From positions 248,001 to 312,000 of the forward strand of contig JABCZR010000002.1 of NCBI GenBank assembly GCA_013289585.1: 64,000 nt of DNA, written 5' to 3'. Of the stretch, positions 42,950 to 52,538 are shown piece by piece (the first letter of the stretch is position 1; each line of letters opens with the position of its first letter). The stretch comes from Acidobacteriota bacterium. Lineage in GTDB: Bacteria > Acidobacteriota > Terriglobia > Acidiferrales > UBA7541. The position numbers and the translations under genes are program-made. The notes below the pieces were generated by a model that saw only the letters and a program-made list of their open reading frames with translations, had not been told where the DNA came from and did not search any database.

Positions 42950-43206
42950 AACTCAAGTGCAAACACGTATGGGAGCACATCTCGGAGTACATCGACAACA
43001 GTGTTGACGCCAAACTGCGCGAGGAGATCGAGCGGCATCTGGAGCACTGCGAGATTTGCTCGGCGATACTGGATTCGACGCGGAACATATTGGTTTTGAC
43101 GGCGGATGAGCGGACGTTCGAATTGCCGGTGGGGTACAGCAAGAGGCTGCATGAGCGGCTGACAAAAGAGCTGGAGGGTTCGGAGAAGGATTCCAAGAAA
43201 GAGTGA
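42946..43206 (+). CDS. zf-HC2 zinc-finger anti-sigma factor
   Basis: An 86-residue soluble protein of the ZAS type. The zinc ligands are in EEIERHLEHCEICSAIL (H-x3-C-x2-C) and an upstream His/Cys (CKHVWEHISEYIDN). It should bind and hold the ECF sigma factor from the overlapping gene and may let go upon thiol oxidation or another signal. No membrane helix is present, so the signal is probably cytoplasmic. The ATGA overlap with the sigma gene is seen directly. Confidence 0.88.
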   Translation: MKLKCKHVWEHISEYIDNSVDAKLREEIERHLEHCEICSAILDSTRNILVLTADERTFELPVGYSKRLHERLTKELEGSEKDSKKE

Positions 43207-43228
43207 AGAAACGGATCTCGGTAAGAGA

Positions 43229-43696
43229 TTAGGGAACGCGGTGGACCATGGGGTGGGTGATCCATTCGGCGGCGAGGAGAAGCAGGGTTAGGATTGAGAG
43301 AGCGATCTGAAAGCGTTCGGAGTTGAGTTTTTTCCTGGTTAGCGGTTGCTGACGCCACTGCGAGGCGGGGCGGTTGCGCAGGCGGCGGATTTTCCAGACT
43401 ACATACAAATTTACTACGGCTCCCAAGAACGCGAAGAGCATCATAGGAATTCGAATGGCCTCCTGGTGAAAGCCGTGGGCGGGTTCGTGAATTCCCGCGG
43501 CTGCGGCGAGAGCGCTGAGGCCGATGGCGACGCGCACGCCACTGATGGCGATAAGGGCGGTGCAGGCACTCTGGAGAATGGCGAAAGCAATGCCGGACCA
43601 ATTGAGAAGCTTGGTGTTGACGAGAGACATCTTCGCAGGGGGCGTCGCGCTGCCGGACGGAGCGAGTTCCGCGGGATTCCGTGATTCGTCGTTCAT
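43229..43696 (-). CDS. Membrane protein of unknown function
   Basis: A 155-residue protein with about four membrane helices: 33-52, 53-72, 84-103 and 128-146. It opens with a proline-rich cytoplasmic stretch. There are several histidines near the helices (GIHEPAHGFHQEA), but no known family. It lies on the minus strand between the anti-sigma gene and the diheme cytochrome gene, and it converges with the former. Confidence 0.6.
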   Translation of the reverse strand: MNDESRNPAELAPSGSATPPAKMSLVNTKLLNWSGIAFAILQSACTALIAISGVRVAIGLSALAAAAGIHEPAHGFHQEAIRIPMMLFAFLGAVVNLYVVWKIRRLRNRPASQWRQQPLTRKKLNSERFQIALSILTLLLLAAEWITHPMVHRVP

Positions 43697-43747
43697 GAAT
43701 AAACTTGCCAGGTTCTAACCCGATTTCCAGCTAGCGATGTTCATCGA

Positions 43748-44362
43748 CTATTGAGGGCAGGCGGCGCCGCCGTCGATCCAGATCTTCATTTGGGCTACCG
43801 TCTCTGTGCGCGAGAGCGGAGGCGGCGTGCGACCCGTGCCGGGATCCCAGGCCCAGCCGACGAGATCGTCGGAAGAAACGTGCTCGAGCAATTGTTGGAG
43901 TGAGCGGCCGCCGGTTTGCTTGGGATCTTTGAGCTGGCGGCATAGTTCGGCGGGCGAACGGCCAACGATGATCATTTTGTGTTCAGGAGAAGGGAGCGAC
44001 CACTTGGGATTTCCTGGAGGCATGTGCTCGCCGGAAAGATTGGCAGTTTGATGGCAGGCATCGCAACGCATGCCATAGACGCCGTGGCCGTCTTTGCCGC
44101 GCTGGACGTATTGCAAATGGACGTGGCTGTCGTCACCTTGCAGCGGGGAGTCACCGGCGGGATGACAGTTCTGGCAGCGCGGGGAGGTGAAAACGTTGTA
44201 GACCTCGAGAAAAGCTTCGCGGGAGGCATTCGCATCGGGCTTGGGGATACGCGGAGCGGCATGAAGTACGGCGATCGTGGCGAAAATGAGCAGGGCTGCG
44301 CTGCAGGCGGAAGAGAGCAACAGGAACGGAAGGCGAAGGTGATTTGTTTTTTTGGTGATCAT
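43748..44362 (-). CDS. Diheme c-type cytochrome of the molybdenum hydroxylase
   Basis: A 204-residue secreted protein. A signal segment (FLLLSSACSAALLIFATIAV, LHA cleavage) is followed by two heme motifs, CQNCH (in FTSPRCQNCHPAGDSPLQGD) and CDACH (in MRCDACHQTANLSGEHMPPG). The start overlaps the stop of the Mo subunit gene by 4 bases. As third gene of this operon it most likely takes electrons from the 2Fe-2S subunit and passes them to the respiratory chain. Confidence 0.88.
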   Translation of the reverse strand: MITKKTNHLRLPFLLLSSACSAALLIFATIAVLHAAPRIPKPDANASREAFLEVYNVFTSPRCQNCHPAGDSPLQGDDSHVHLQYVQRGKDGHGVYGMRCDACHQTANLSGEHMPPGNPKWSLPSPEHKMIIVGRSPAELCRQLKDPKQTGGRSLQQLLEHVSSDDLVGWAWDPGTGRTPPPLSRTETVAQMKIWIDGGAACPQ

Positions 44363-46590
44363 GTTTTGGCCTCGCTTGCTGTGGCGAGATCGGCCGTTCG
44401 AATGGGGAGGCGCCTGATGCGCTTGCCGGTGGCGGCAAAAATGGCGTTGGCCAGGGCGGGCGCGACGGGGGGAACGCTGGGTTCGCCGACGCCCGTGGGA
44501 TTCTGTTCGCTTGGAACGATATAGACCTCGATCACCGGGGATTCGAACATGCGGAGCATGGGATAGTCGTAGAAGTTGTGCTGCTGGACGCGGCCGTTCT
44601 CGAGGGTGATTTCGGTTTTGAGGGCGGCAGTCAGGCCAAAAATGATGCCGCCTTCCATCTGGGCTTTGACGATGTCGGGATTGATGGTGCGGCCGCAATC
44701 GACGGCGCAAACGACGCGATGGACGCGGACGGTGCCGTCTTGTTCGACAGACGCTTCGATCACTTGAGCGACGTAAGTGTCGAAGGAAAAGTGGGTGGCG
44801 ATGCCGCGGCCACGTCCGGGTGCGAGGGGCTTTCCCCATCCGGCTTTTTCAGCGACGAGATTCAGGACGGCGAGCATGCGCAGTTGACTGGCGAGAAGCG
44901 TGCGGCGCAGTTCGTAGGGATCTTTTCCGCCGGCGTGAGCGACTTCATCGAAAAAGCCCTCGACGGAGAAGCCAGTGTGCGAGTGGCCGACGGAGCGCCA
45001 CCACTGGACGGGGACGCCGATTTTCGGGGAGTGCAAATCGACTTGCAGATTGGGGATGCCGTAGAGGAGATCGGCGGCGCCTTCGACAGACGCAGAGTCA
45101 ATTCCGTCCTTAACCCCGTAGGGTTCGAATGGAGTGCCAGTGAGGATGGACTGGCCGACGATGGTGTGCGTCCAGGCGATGGGATTGCCGGAGGCATCGA
45201 GGCCGGCGGCGAAACGATCGTGCCACATGGGACGATACCAGCCGCCAGTGAGATCGTCTTCGCGTGTCCAGATAACTTTGACGGGGACTTTGGCGACTTT
45301 GGCGACGTGCACAGCTTCGACGACGAAGTCGGAAGCGACATTGGCACGGCGGCCGAAGCCGCCGCCAAGGAGCGTGGTGTTGATTTTCACTTTTTCTGGA
45401 GGAAGGCCGGCGACCCGGGCGGCGCTGGCGCGGTCGCCGGTTTCGAATTGCGTACCGGTCCAGAGTTCGCAACTGTCGGCGCGCAGGTCGACGACGCAAT
45501 TGAGCGGCTCCATCATGCAGTGAGCGAGATAGGGAACGTCATATTCGGCGGTGATGGTTTTGGCGGCGCCGGCAAGAGCAGAGGCGGGATCACCGGTTTT
45601 TTTGGCGATGGTTCCGGGAGAGGCGGATTGTTTAGAAAAATCGGCGAGCATCTGGGTCGTGGAAAGATTTGCGTTGGCGCCGTCGTCCCAGGTGATTTTG
45701 AGTTTTTCGCGGCCGAGTTTAGCGGGCCAGAAAGCAGTGGCGATCACGGCGACGCCGGAGGGAATTTGTTCGACGGCGCGGACGCCTTTAATTCTGAGGG
45801 TTTCGGCGGCGTCGAAGCTGACGACTTTGCCGCCGAAGACGGGCGGGCGGGCAACAAGAGCGAAAAGCATGCCGGGAATGCGCACGTCCAGACCGAACTG
45901 GGCGGTGCCATTGGTTTTTGAGGGTGTGTCGAGACGGCGAACGGATTTTCCGATCAAGGTGAATTGCTTGGGGTCCTTCAGCGGGATATTCGCTGGCGGT
46001 GTTAATTGCGATGTGGCGGCGACGAGCGAGCCGTAGGTTGCTTTTTTCCCCGTGGCGGTGTGAATGACTACGCCTTTTTCGACGCGGCATTCTGTCGCCG
46101 GCACGCCCCACTTTTGAGCGGCGGCTTCGATCAGCATAAGACGGCCCATCGCGCCCATTTTGCGAAAGCGCTCCCATTCGGAGGGTGTGGTGGTGCTGCC
46201 GCCGGTCATTTGAATGCCATAGACAGTGTGGTTGTAGGCGGGATCGACGGGTGCGGCTTCGACTTTGATTTTGGACCAATCGGCTTCGAGCTCTTCGTTG
46301 AGCAACATGGGGAGGCTGGTGTAGACGCCCTGTCCCATTTCAGAGTGATTGGCGATCACGGTGACGGATTCGTCGGCGGCGATTCGAATGAAGGCGTTGG
46401 GCGCGAAGACGGTTGCGCCGGCGGGAGCGTTCGAAACGGAACGCGCGGCGAGCTCGGGGACATAGGCTGCGATGCAGAGGCCGCTGCCAATGGTTGCGGT
46501 GGTCTTCAGAAATTCCCGGCGAGCAATCTTATTAGTGCTTGCGGCCGGAGGGAGATGCTTAAGCTCGGAGAGATTATCGGCGCGGCTCAT
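44359..46590 (-). CDS. Xanthine dehydrogenase-family molybdopterin-binding subunit, Tat-exported
   Basis: A 743-residue single-chain molybdenum subunit of the isoquinoline 1-oxidoreductase (IorB) type. It begins with a twin-arginine signal ([20 protein letters not shown]). Mo-cofactor segments include [40 protein letters not shown], and the catalytic Glu in [19 protein letters not shown] (near Glu703). It should hydroxylate an aldehyde or N-heterocycle with water; the substrate cannot be read here. Both ends overlap neighbours by 4 bases, giving a tight order 2Fe-2S subunit, Mo subunit, cytochrome. The ATG at 46590 gives the Tat motif at the right place. Confidence 0.92.
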   Translation of the reverse strand: MSRADNLSELKHLPPAASTNKIARREFLKTTATIGSGLCIAAYVPELAARSVSNAPAGATVFAPNAFIRIAADESVTVIANHSEMGQGVYTSLPMLLNEELEADWSKIKVEAAPVDPAYNHTVYGIQMTGGSTTTPSEWERFRKMGAMGRLMLIEAAAQKWGVPATECRVEKGVVIHTATGKKATYGSLVAATSQLTPPANIPLKDPKQFTLIGKSVRRLDTPSKTNGTAQFGLDVRIPGMLFALVARPPVFGGKVVSFDAAETLRIKGVRAVEQIPSGVAVIATAFWPAKLGREKLKITWDDGANANLSTTQMLADFSKQSASPGTIAKKTGDPASALAGAAKTITAEYDVPYLAHCMMEPLNCVVDLRADSCELWTGTQFETGDRASAARVAGLPPEKVKINTTLLGGGFGRRANVASDFVVEAVHVAKVAKVPVKVIWTREDDLTGGWYRPMWHDRFAAGLDASGNPIAWTHTIVGQSILTGTPFEPYGVKDGIDSASVEGAADLLYGIPNLQVDLHSPKIGVPVQWWRSVGHSHTGFSVEGFFDEVAHAGGKDPYELRRTLLASQLRMLAVLNLVAEKAGWGKPLAPGRGRGIATHFSFDTYVAQVIEASVEQDGTVRVHRVVCAVDCGRTINPDIVKAQMEGGIIFGLTAALKTEITLENGRVQQHNFYDYPMLRMFESPVIEVYIVPSEQNPTGVGEPSVPPVAPALANAIFAATGKRIRRLPIRTADLATASEAKT

Positions 46591-47060
46591 GAGGACCTCT
46601 TTTCCGCGGAGAGCTCGGCGGCGCGATGGATGGCGCGGCGAATGCGGGAGTAGGTTCCGCAGCGGCAGATGTTGCCGGACATGGCTTCGTCGATATCTTT
46701 GTCGGTGGGTTTGGCGTTTTGCTCGAGGAGCACGGCGGCGCTCATGATCTGCCCGGACTGGCAATAACCGCATTGTGGGACGTCGACTTCAATCCAGGCG
46801 CGCTGCAAGGGATGAGTGAGATCGTTCGAAAGGCCTTCGATCGTGGTGACGTACTTTCCGGCAACGCGAGAGAGCGGAGCAACGCAGGAACGAATGGCGT
46901 TTCCATCGAGATGGACGGTACAGGCTCCGCAGAGCGCCATGCCGCAACCAAATTTTGTGCCAGTTAAACCCAGAGTATCGCGGATGACCCAGAGGAGTGG
47001 CGTTGAAGGGTCGTCGTCGACGGTTACAGATTTTCCGTTGAGGTAAAAGGAAGTCACCAT
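46587..47060 (-). CDS. 2Fe-2S subunit of the molybdenum hydroxylase
   Basis: A 157-residue protein with two [2Fe-2S] clusters. The ferredoxin-like N-terminal domain has [15 protein letters not shown] and a fourth Cys in RSC; the helical C-terminal domain has [10 protein letters not shown] and CRCGTYSRI. This matches IorA and the small subunits of aldehyde oxidases. It hands electrons from the molybdenum centre to an acceptor, here probably the cytochrome encoded third. It lacks a signal peptide and would be carried out with the Tat subunit. Confidence 0.95.
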   Translation of the reverse strand: MVTSFYLNGKSVTVDDDPSTPLLWVIRDTLGLTGTKFGCGMALCGACTVHLDGNAIRSCVAPLSRVAGKYVTTIEGLSNDLTHPLQRAWIEVDVPQCGYCQSGQIMSAAVLLEQNAKPTDKDIDEAMSGNICRCGTYSRIRRAIHRAAELSAEKRSS

Positions 47061-47190
47061 TCGCCTCCAAAAAGTTTAAGGACCGACCACCACTGAAACG
47101 AGCCGTGGGCGCGGCTTGATATACGCGACGGCTCTACTTTGCTCCAGATGAATTATTGATGCAACGGGGGGCGCACTCGTCACACAACAA

Positions 47191-49461
47191 TTACTGCACG
47201 GAGGGCTGCCACTTGAGATAGATGGCGGCGAGAGGAGGGAGGGTCAGGACAAGGGAATGGGGGCGGCCCTGGGCGGGTTGATCGACGGATTCCTGGCCGC
47301 CGGCGTTGCCAACGTTCGAACCGCCGTAGTGGGCGGCATCGGTGTTCATGATTTCGCGGTAGTAGCCGGCATTGGGGACGCCGAGGCGATAGCCGCCGCG
47401 GACGACGGGAGTGGCGTTGACGACGGCGACGATTACATCAGTGGGATTTTTGCCGCGACGAATGAAGGAGAGAACGCTGTTGTCGGAGTCGTTGGCGTCA
47501 ATCCATTCGAAACCGTGCCAGTCGAATTCGACCTGATGGAGGGCGGGTTCGGCGGCGTAAAGATGATTGAGATCGGTGACCAGCTTCTGGATGCCGCGGT
47601 GGGACTCGTGCTGGAGCAAGTGCCAGTCGAGGCTACTGGCTTCGCTCCATTCGTGGCGCTGGGCGAGTTCCTGGCCCATGAAGAGGAGTTTTTTGCCGGG
47701 ATGGGCGTATTGATAGGCGTAGAGGAGACGGAGGTTGGCGAATTGCTGCCACATGTCGCCGGGCATTTTGTGGAGAAGAGAGTTTTTTCCGTGGACGACT
47801 TCGTCGTGAGAGAAGGGAAGCAGGAAATTCTCGGTGAAAGCGTAGAGCAGGGAGAAAGTGAGCTTGTTGTGTTCATATTTGCGATGGACGGGGTCGTGGG
47901 AGAAATATTTCAGGGTGTCGTTCATCCAGCCCATGTTCCATTTTAAACTGAAACCCAGGCCTCCAAGATAAACGGGGCGAGAAACGGCGGGCCAGGAAGT
48001 GGATTCCTCGGCGATGGTGAGGACGCCGGGGAATTTGCCGTGGGCGACTTCGTTCATGCGTTTGATGAAATCGATGGCATGGAGATTTTCGCGGCCGCCG
48101 AATTGATTGGGGATCCACTCGCCGGGCTTGCGGGAGTAGTCGAGGTAGAGCATGGAGGCGACGGCGTCCACGCGTAGGCCGTCGATGTGGTATTTGTCGA
48201 GCCAGAAGAGCGCGTTGGAGATTAAATAGTTTTGGACTTCGTTGCGGCCGTAGTTGTAGACGAGCGTGCCCCAATCGGGATGGGCGCCCTGGCGCGGGTC
48301 GGAGTGTTCGTAGAGATGCGTGCCGTCAAATTGGGCCAGGCCGTGGGTGTCGCGCGGGAAGTGCGCGGGAGTCCAATCGAGAAAGACGCCGATACCGGCT
48401 TGGTGGCAGCGGTCGACGAATTCCATGAATTCGGCGGGAGAGCCGTAGCGGCTGGTGGCGGCGAAGTAGCCAAGAGTTTGGTAACCCCAGGAACCGTCGT
48501 AGGGATGTTCCATGATGGGGAGCAGCTCGATGTGGGTGTAGCCGAGATCTCTTACGTAGGGGATGAGTTGGTCGCCGAGTTCGCGGTAAGTGAGCCAGCG
48601 GTCGTGGTCTTCGGGGACGCGACGCCAGGAACCGAGATGAACTTCGTAGATGGCGATAGCTGATTCGAACCAGTTTTTTTGCGCGCGATGAGCGATCCAG
48701 TCAGCATCATTCCATTTGTGATGATCGAGGCGGGCGACGACGGAGCCGGTGTTGGGGCGGAGTTCGGCGCGGAAGGCGTAGGGATCGGCTTTCAGGGGAA
48801 GGATATTTCCGCTGGGCCCGACGATTTCATATTTGTAAACGGCGCCTTCGGGGAGCTCAGGGAGGAAAATTTCCCAGATGCCGGAAGAGCCGCGGGCGCG
48901 CATGGGATGAATGCGGCCATCCCAGCCATTGAAATCACCGACGACGCTGACGCGCCGGGCGCTGGGAGCCCAGACTGCAAATTGAACGCCGCGGACACCT
49001 TCGAGGGTTACAACGTGGGCGCCAAGTTTTTCGTAGGTGTCGTAGTGGCGGCCCTCGCCCATGAGATAGAGGTCGAACTCGGTGAGCACACAAGGAAAAG
49101 AATAGGGGTCGTAGATTTCGAAGGATTCGCCGTAGTGCGTGCGGCCCTGAATTTTGTAACTGCCGGGGGCCGGAGCGCTGGCTTGATTGGAAGGCCAAGT
49201 AGCCTCGAAGAAGCCCTCGGGGCGAAGCTTGACGGCGTCGGTGACTTTGGCGGGAGCAAGAGTGGCGCCTTCAATGGCCGGGGGGCGCAAGGAGATGGAG
49301 GCTTCCGCGGCCCAGGGAAGGAAAAAGCGGACCGCCCAGTTTCCGTTAACGGGATGCGGGCCAAGCAGGGCGAAGGGGTCAGAGTTACGCGCAGCGAGGA
49401 GCGCGCCGATTTGCGCGTTGAGGCGCGGATCGGAAGAGGCGGGCGGTGCGGAGTGTTGCAT
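47191..49461 (-). CDS. glgB: 1,4-alpha-glucan branching enzyme
   Basis: GlgB, 756 residues, cuts alpha-1,4 chains of glycogen and re-joins them as alpha-1,6 branches. A CBM48-like N-terminal part (about 110-215, with WAPSARRVSVVGDFNGWDGR) precedes a GH13 barrel. The nucleophile is Asp432 in DGLRVDAVASMLYLDYSR, the acid is Glu485 in VLTIAEESTSWP, and the third carboxylate is in FSHDEVVHGKNSLLHKMPGD. The C-terminal beta domain is complete. The ATG at 49461 is chosen over a TTG at 49482. No other glycogen genes are in the window. Confidence 0.95.
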   Translation of the reverse strand: MQHSAPPASSDPRLNAQIGALLAARNSDPFALLGPHPVNGNWAVRFFLPWAAEASISLRPPAIEGATLAPAKVTDAVKLRPEGFFEATWPSNQASAPAPGSYKIQGRTHYGESFEIYDPYSFPCVLTEFDLYLMGEGRHYDTYEKLGAHVVTLEGVRGVQFAVWAPSARRVSVVGDFNGWDGRIHPMRARGSSGIWEIFLPELPEGAVYKYEIVGPSGNILPLKADPYAFRAELRPNTGSVVARLDHHKWNDADWIAHRAQKNWFESAIAIYEVHLGSWRRVPEDHDRWLTYRELGDQLIPYVRDLGYTHIELLPIMEHPYDGSWGYQTLGYFAATSRYGSPAEFMEFVDRCHQAGIGVFLDWTPAHFPRDTHGLAQFDGTHLYEHSDPRQGAHPDWGTLVYNYGRNEVQNYLISNALFWLDKYHIDGLRVDAVASMLYLDYSRKPGEWIPNQFGGRENLHAIDFIKRMNEVAHGKFPGVLTIAEESTSWPAVSRPVYLGGLGFSLKWNMGWMNDTLKYFSHDPVHRKYEHNKLTFSLLYAFTENFLLPFSHDEVVHGKNSLLHKMPGDMWQQFANLRLLYAYQYAHPGKKLLFMGQELAQRHEWSEASSLDWHLLQHESHRGIQKLVTDLNHLYAAEPALHQVEFDWHGFEWIDANDSDNSVLSFIRRGKNPTDVIVAVVNATPVVRGGYRLGVPNAGYYREIMNTDAAHYGGSNVGNAGGQESVDQPAQGRPHSLVLTLPPLAAIYLKWQPSVQ

Positions 49462-49815
49462 GGCTGGACGCTGCTCAGACAAGTCGGTGCGCTCCGGTGC
49501 GTTATGGATGTGTGGTGGAACGCCAGTTTGGACTAATTCCGCACCACGTCCTTTGGATTCTATGGCGTTCGCAGGACAAATGCTATCCCGGCGGAAAAAT
49601 GGCAGCCGGAGATTATTGTGTTGCGGCGTAAATCAAAATCCTGGAACTCTCACCTAGAAACGAGCAGGACGGTAACGCGCTGAGCGATGTTTACGTGTTG
49701 CGCGCTGTTTCGAATCAGAAAGGACAACAAGCCGCCGCCTATCTGGTGACGGTGGCTTGCTGCCGATCTTGCCTTGCGAGTTTGAAACTGTGCAAAGGCA
49801 TTCCTGATCAGAACA
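49462..49815 (-). other. 354-base gap, no gene seen
   Basis: No open frame with coding character and no strong hairpin or promoter hexamer stands out. It presumably holds the glgB promoter region and the 3' end of the collagen-like gene transcript. Confidence 0.4.
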
Positions 49816-50181
49816 TTAGTCTCTGACGCAGCTCACTCTTCCGTTGTCGGGATTTGTGTAGCGATGCTCTCCAGCGGGGCATGGGGCGGCATGACCATCT
49901 CGGCCCTGGTCTCCGGTCTGCCCTGTGCGGCCTTGATCACCGGTCTGGCCCCGGTCTCCGCTCTGGCCCGTGCGGCCACGATCTCCCGTTTGGCCCGCAT
50001 CACCGGTTTGACCGGTCGTGCCTTGTTGCCCGGACTGTCCTGGATCTCCCTGCTGCCCAGTTTGGCCCGGTTGCCCCGCAGGTCCCGCAGGTCCTTGTGT
50101 TGCTGCCGGCGTGGGGCTCACGGTGCAACCAACAATCGGTAGCACCAGCAAGAATGCACCAATGATTAGAAATTTCTTCAT
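49816..50181 (-). CDS. Collagen-like lipoprotein
   Basis: A 121-residue protein with a lipoprotein signal (MKKFLIIGAFLLVLPIVGC; the Cys at 19 would be lipidated) followed by about 22 Gly-X-Y triplets from GPAGPAGQPGQTGQQGDPG to GDQGRDG. The repeat is rich in Gln, Thr, Asp and Arg and poor in Pro, unlike animal collagen. The C-terminal part has two Cys (HAAPCPAGEHRYTNPDNGRV, SCVRD). The ATG at 50181 follows AAGGAGAG. It is likely outer-membrane-bound; triple-helix formation is possible but not shown. Confidence 0.8.
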   Translation of the reverse strand: MKKFLIIGAFLLVLPIVGCTVSPTPAATQGPAGPAGQPGQTGQQGDPGQSGQQGTTGQTGDAGQTGDRGRTGQSGDRGQTGDQGRTGQTGDQGRDGHAAPCPAGEHRYTNPDNGRVSCVRD

Positions 50182-50600
50182 TTCGACTCTCCTTTGCGGC
50201 GTCGCTCGACGCCAAACACTGTTTTCCTCGCGGATGTTTGTACGCGTAGTGGATTGTAGCCACAGTGATAGAGCGGGCGCTGTTCGAATACGCACAGTAA
50301 TCGTACAACCTCGCGGACAATGGAGCGCGAGGTCGACTGGTCTTTTGCTAGGTGGCCCGGGGCGCTTGCACTATAATCCGCGCCGGTGTGCCGGGCAGCC
50401 GGAACGAAGCTTGGCCGGTGCGAGATTTCTGCGGAGGTCGATGCGGGCGGGACGAGGAAGGAGGGATTGCGCGAAAGATACGCGCCTGAGGCAGCTGGTG
50501 GATCGAGTTGATACGTCGATTGATGTAGAGTGCGTGAGGATCGTGCAACTTTTGAGGGAATGTGGAGTTGGAAGGATCGACGAGGGAGCGAACCAAAACC
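50182..50600 (+). other. 419-base gap between divergent genes
   Basis: No gene is recognised. A TATAAT at 50372-50377 could serve the gamma-glutamyltransferase gene, but no -35 hexamer fits. The frame of the transferase extends to a GTG at 50562 that is not taken as the start. Confidence 0.35.
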
Positions 50601-52301
50601 ATGCGGATTTTTTCCGGATTGCACGTTTTTATTTGCGTTTTTGGCGGAGCGGCAATGCTGATCAATGGCCAAGTGAGCGAGGCACAGGATCGGTCGCAGG
50701 GGCGGTCGATGGTGATTTCGCGGGGCGGGATTGTGGCGGCGGAATCGCCGCTGGCGGCGCAGGCCGGAGTGCGGATACTGGAGCACGGCGGGAATGCCGT
50801 GGATGCGGCGATCGCGACGAACGCGATGATGGGCGTGGTGGAGCCGATGATGAACGGTATCGGCGGGGATCTCTTTGCGATTGTGTACGACGCGAAGGCA
50901 AACAAGCTGTACGGAATCAATGCAAGCGGATGGGCGCCCAAGGGATTGACGATCGAATATTTGCAGAAGCAGGGGATTCGCAGCATGCCGCAGCAAGGAG
51001 TGAATGCGATCACGGTGCCGGGCGCAGTGGATGGATGGCAGAAACTGGCGGATAAATTTGGGAGAAAGAAGCTGGCGGAAGATTTAGCGCCGGCGATTCG
51101 AACGGCGCAGGATGGGTTTCCGGTTCCGGAATGGACGGCGGCGTATTGGGCGACGGAAGTGGATTACTTGCGGACGGATGAAACGGCGGCGGCAACGTAT
51201 CTTCCGGGGGACCATGCGCCGAAAGTAGGGGAAATATTCCGCAACCCGGATCTGGCGTGGTCCCTGCAGCAGATTGCGCAGCACGGCAGGGAAGCGCTCT
51301 ACAAGGGCGAGATTGCGGCGAAGATTGTGGACTCGATGAAGCGCCACGGCGGGACGATGACGGCGCAGGATCTCAGCGAGTATTCGAGCGAATTTGTCGA
51401 CCCGATTTCCGTGACGTACCGGGATTGGACGGTGTATGAATTGCCGCCGAATGTGCAAGGGATGGCGGCGCTGGAAATGCTGAACATCATGGAGACATTT
51501 CCGATGGGGCAGAAGGATTGGGGGCCCGGTTCGACGAATGCTCTGCATACGATGATCGAGGCAAAAAAGCTGGCGTATGCGGACCTGGCGAAATACATCG
51601 GCGATCCGCGAAAACAGAAGCTGCCGGTGGCGACGCTGCTTTCGAAAGAATGGGCGGCGCAAAGGGCCAAGCTGATCGATCCGCAACGCGCGAACTGCGA
51701 TGTGACGGCGGGAGCGATGCCGGCAGGGAGCGATACAACGTACCTGAGCGTGGTGGACCGCGAGGGGAACATGGTGTCGCTGATTCAGAGCAACTATTCG
51801 CTGTTTGGATCAGGGATCGTGGCGGCGGGAACGGGATTTGTGCTGCACAACCGCGGCGGTCTTTTCACCATGGAAGCGTCGTCGCCGAATGTGCTGGCGG
51901 GGAGGAAGCGGCCGTTGCATACGATTATTCCGGCGTTTGCGCAGAAGGGTGACACGCGAATCGCGTTCGGGATCATGGGCGGGTGGAACCAATCGCAGGC
52001 GCATGCGCAATTCGTGGCGAATATTGCGGACTTCAAGATGAATATCCAGGCGGCATTGGAAGCGCCGCGATTCAGCAAACAGACGTTTAATGGATGCGAC
52101 GTCATGATGGAGAATCGTTTTTCGCAAACGGTGCGGAGCGATTTGACGAACAAGGGTCACAAAATAGATCTGAAGGGGACATATTCGAGCGTGGTGGGGG
52201 GAGGCCAGGCGGTAATGAGGGATTTTGCGGCGGGGGTGAACTATGGGGCGTCTGATCCACGGAAAGACGGGCAGGCCGCGGCGGAGTTACCGATTGAATA
52301 A
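50601..52301 (+). CDS. ggt: Gamma-glutamyltransferase
   Basis: An autoprocessing N-terminal-nucleophile enzyme of 566 residues that cleaves or transfers the gamma-glutamyl group of glutathione and related compounds. A signal peptide precedes the mature chain (LHVFICVFGGAAMLINGQ). The small subunit would begin at the Thr in GSDTTYLSVVD (Thr379); most GGTs have TTH here, this one has TTY. The segment NGIGGDLFAIVYD and the late GGGQAVMRD fit the family. It lies between the collagen-like gene and a small secreted protein on the plus strand. Confidence 0.9.
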   Translation: MRIFSGLHVFICVFGGAAMLINGQVSEAQDRSQGRSMVISRGGIVAAESPLAAQAGVRILEHGGNAVDAAIATNAMMGVVEPMMNGIGGDLFAIVYDAKANKLYGINASGWAPKGLTIEYLQKQGIRSMPQQGVNAITVPGAVDGWQKLADKFGRKKLAEDLAPAIRTAQDGFPVPEWTAAYWATEVDYLRTDETAAATYLPGDHAPKVGEIFRNPDLAWSLQQIAQHGREALYKGEIAAKIVDSMKRHGGTMTAQDLSEYSSEFVDPISVTYRDWTVYELPPNVQGMAALEMLNIMETFPMGQKDWGPGSTNALHTMIEAKKLAYADLAKYIGDPRKQKLPVATLLSKEWAAQRAKLIDPQRANCDVTAGAMPAGSDTTYLSVVDREGNMVSLIQSNYSLFGSGIVAAGTGFVLHNRGGLFTMEASSPNVLAGRKRPLHTIIPAFAQKGDTRIAFGIMGGWNQSQAHAQFVANIADFKMNIQAALEAPRFSKQTFNGCDVMMENRFSQTVRSDLTNKGHKIDLKGTYSSVVGGGQAVMRDFAAGVNYGASDPRKDGQAAAELPIE

Positions 52302-52382
52302 GAATTTATGATTGAGTTACCGGGGGGGAGGAAAGGTGTGAAGTTTGCAAGAAAGTTCCCTTGAGTAGGCCAGGCGGGAACA

Positions 52383-52451
52383 ATTGTGCTTTTCGGGCAC
52401 AATGAACCGGGCTGGCAAATTAGCTAAAGCTAGTTATATCAATAACTTAGC
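52383..52451. repeat. Two inverted repeats in the gap after ggt
   Basis: ATTGTGC-7-GCACAAT (52383-52403) and a second, nested one: GCTAA (52423-52427) pairs with TTAGC (52447-52451) around GTTAT-ATCA-ATAAC (52433-52446). The first may stop or stabilise the ggt mRNA; the second is AT-rich and may be an operator for the next gene. Confidence 0.5.
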
Positions 52452-52538
52452 ATGTGGCCAGTTGGCCAGTAAGTTGCACCTGTACCAATGGCCAGGGAAC
52501 GCCGCCCGCAGCTACGCGACCTGGAAGTGGAGACCCTG

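Noticed and set aside
44578..45921. Long plus-strand open frame over the molybdenum subunit gene
   Set aside because: It is the mirror of a strongly supported gene; long antisense frames are expected at this GC content.
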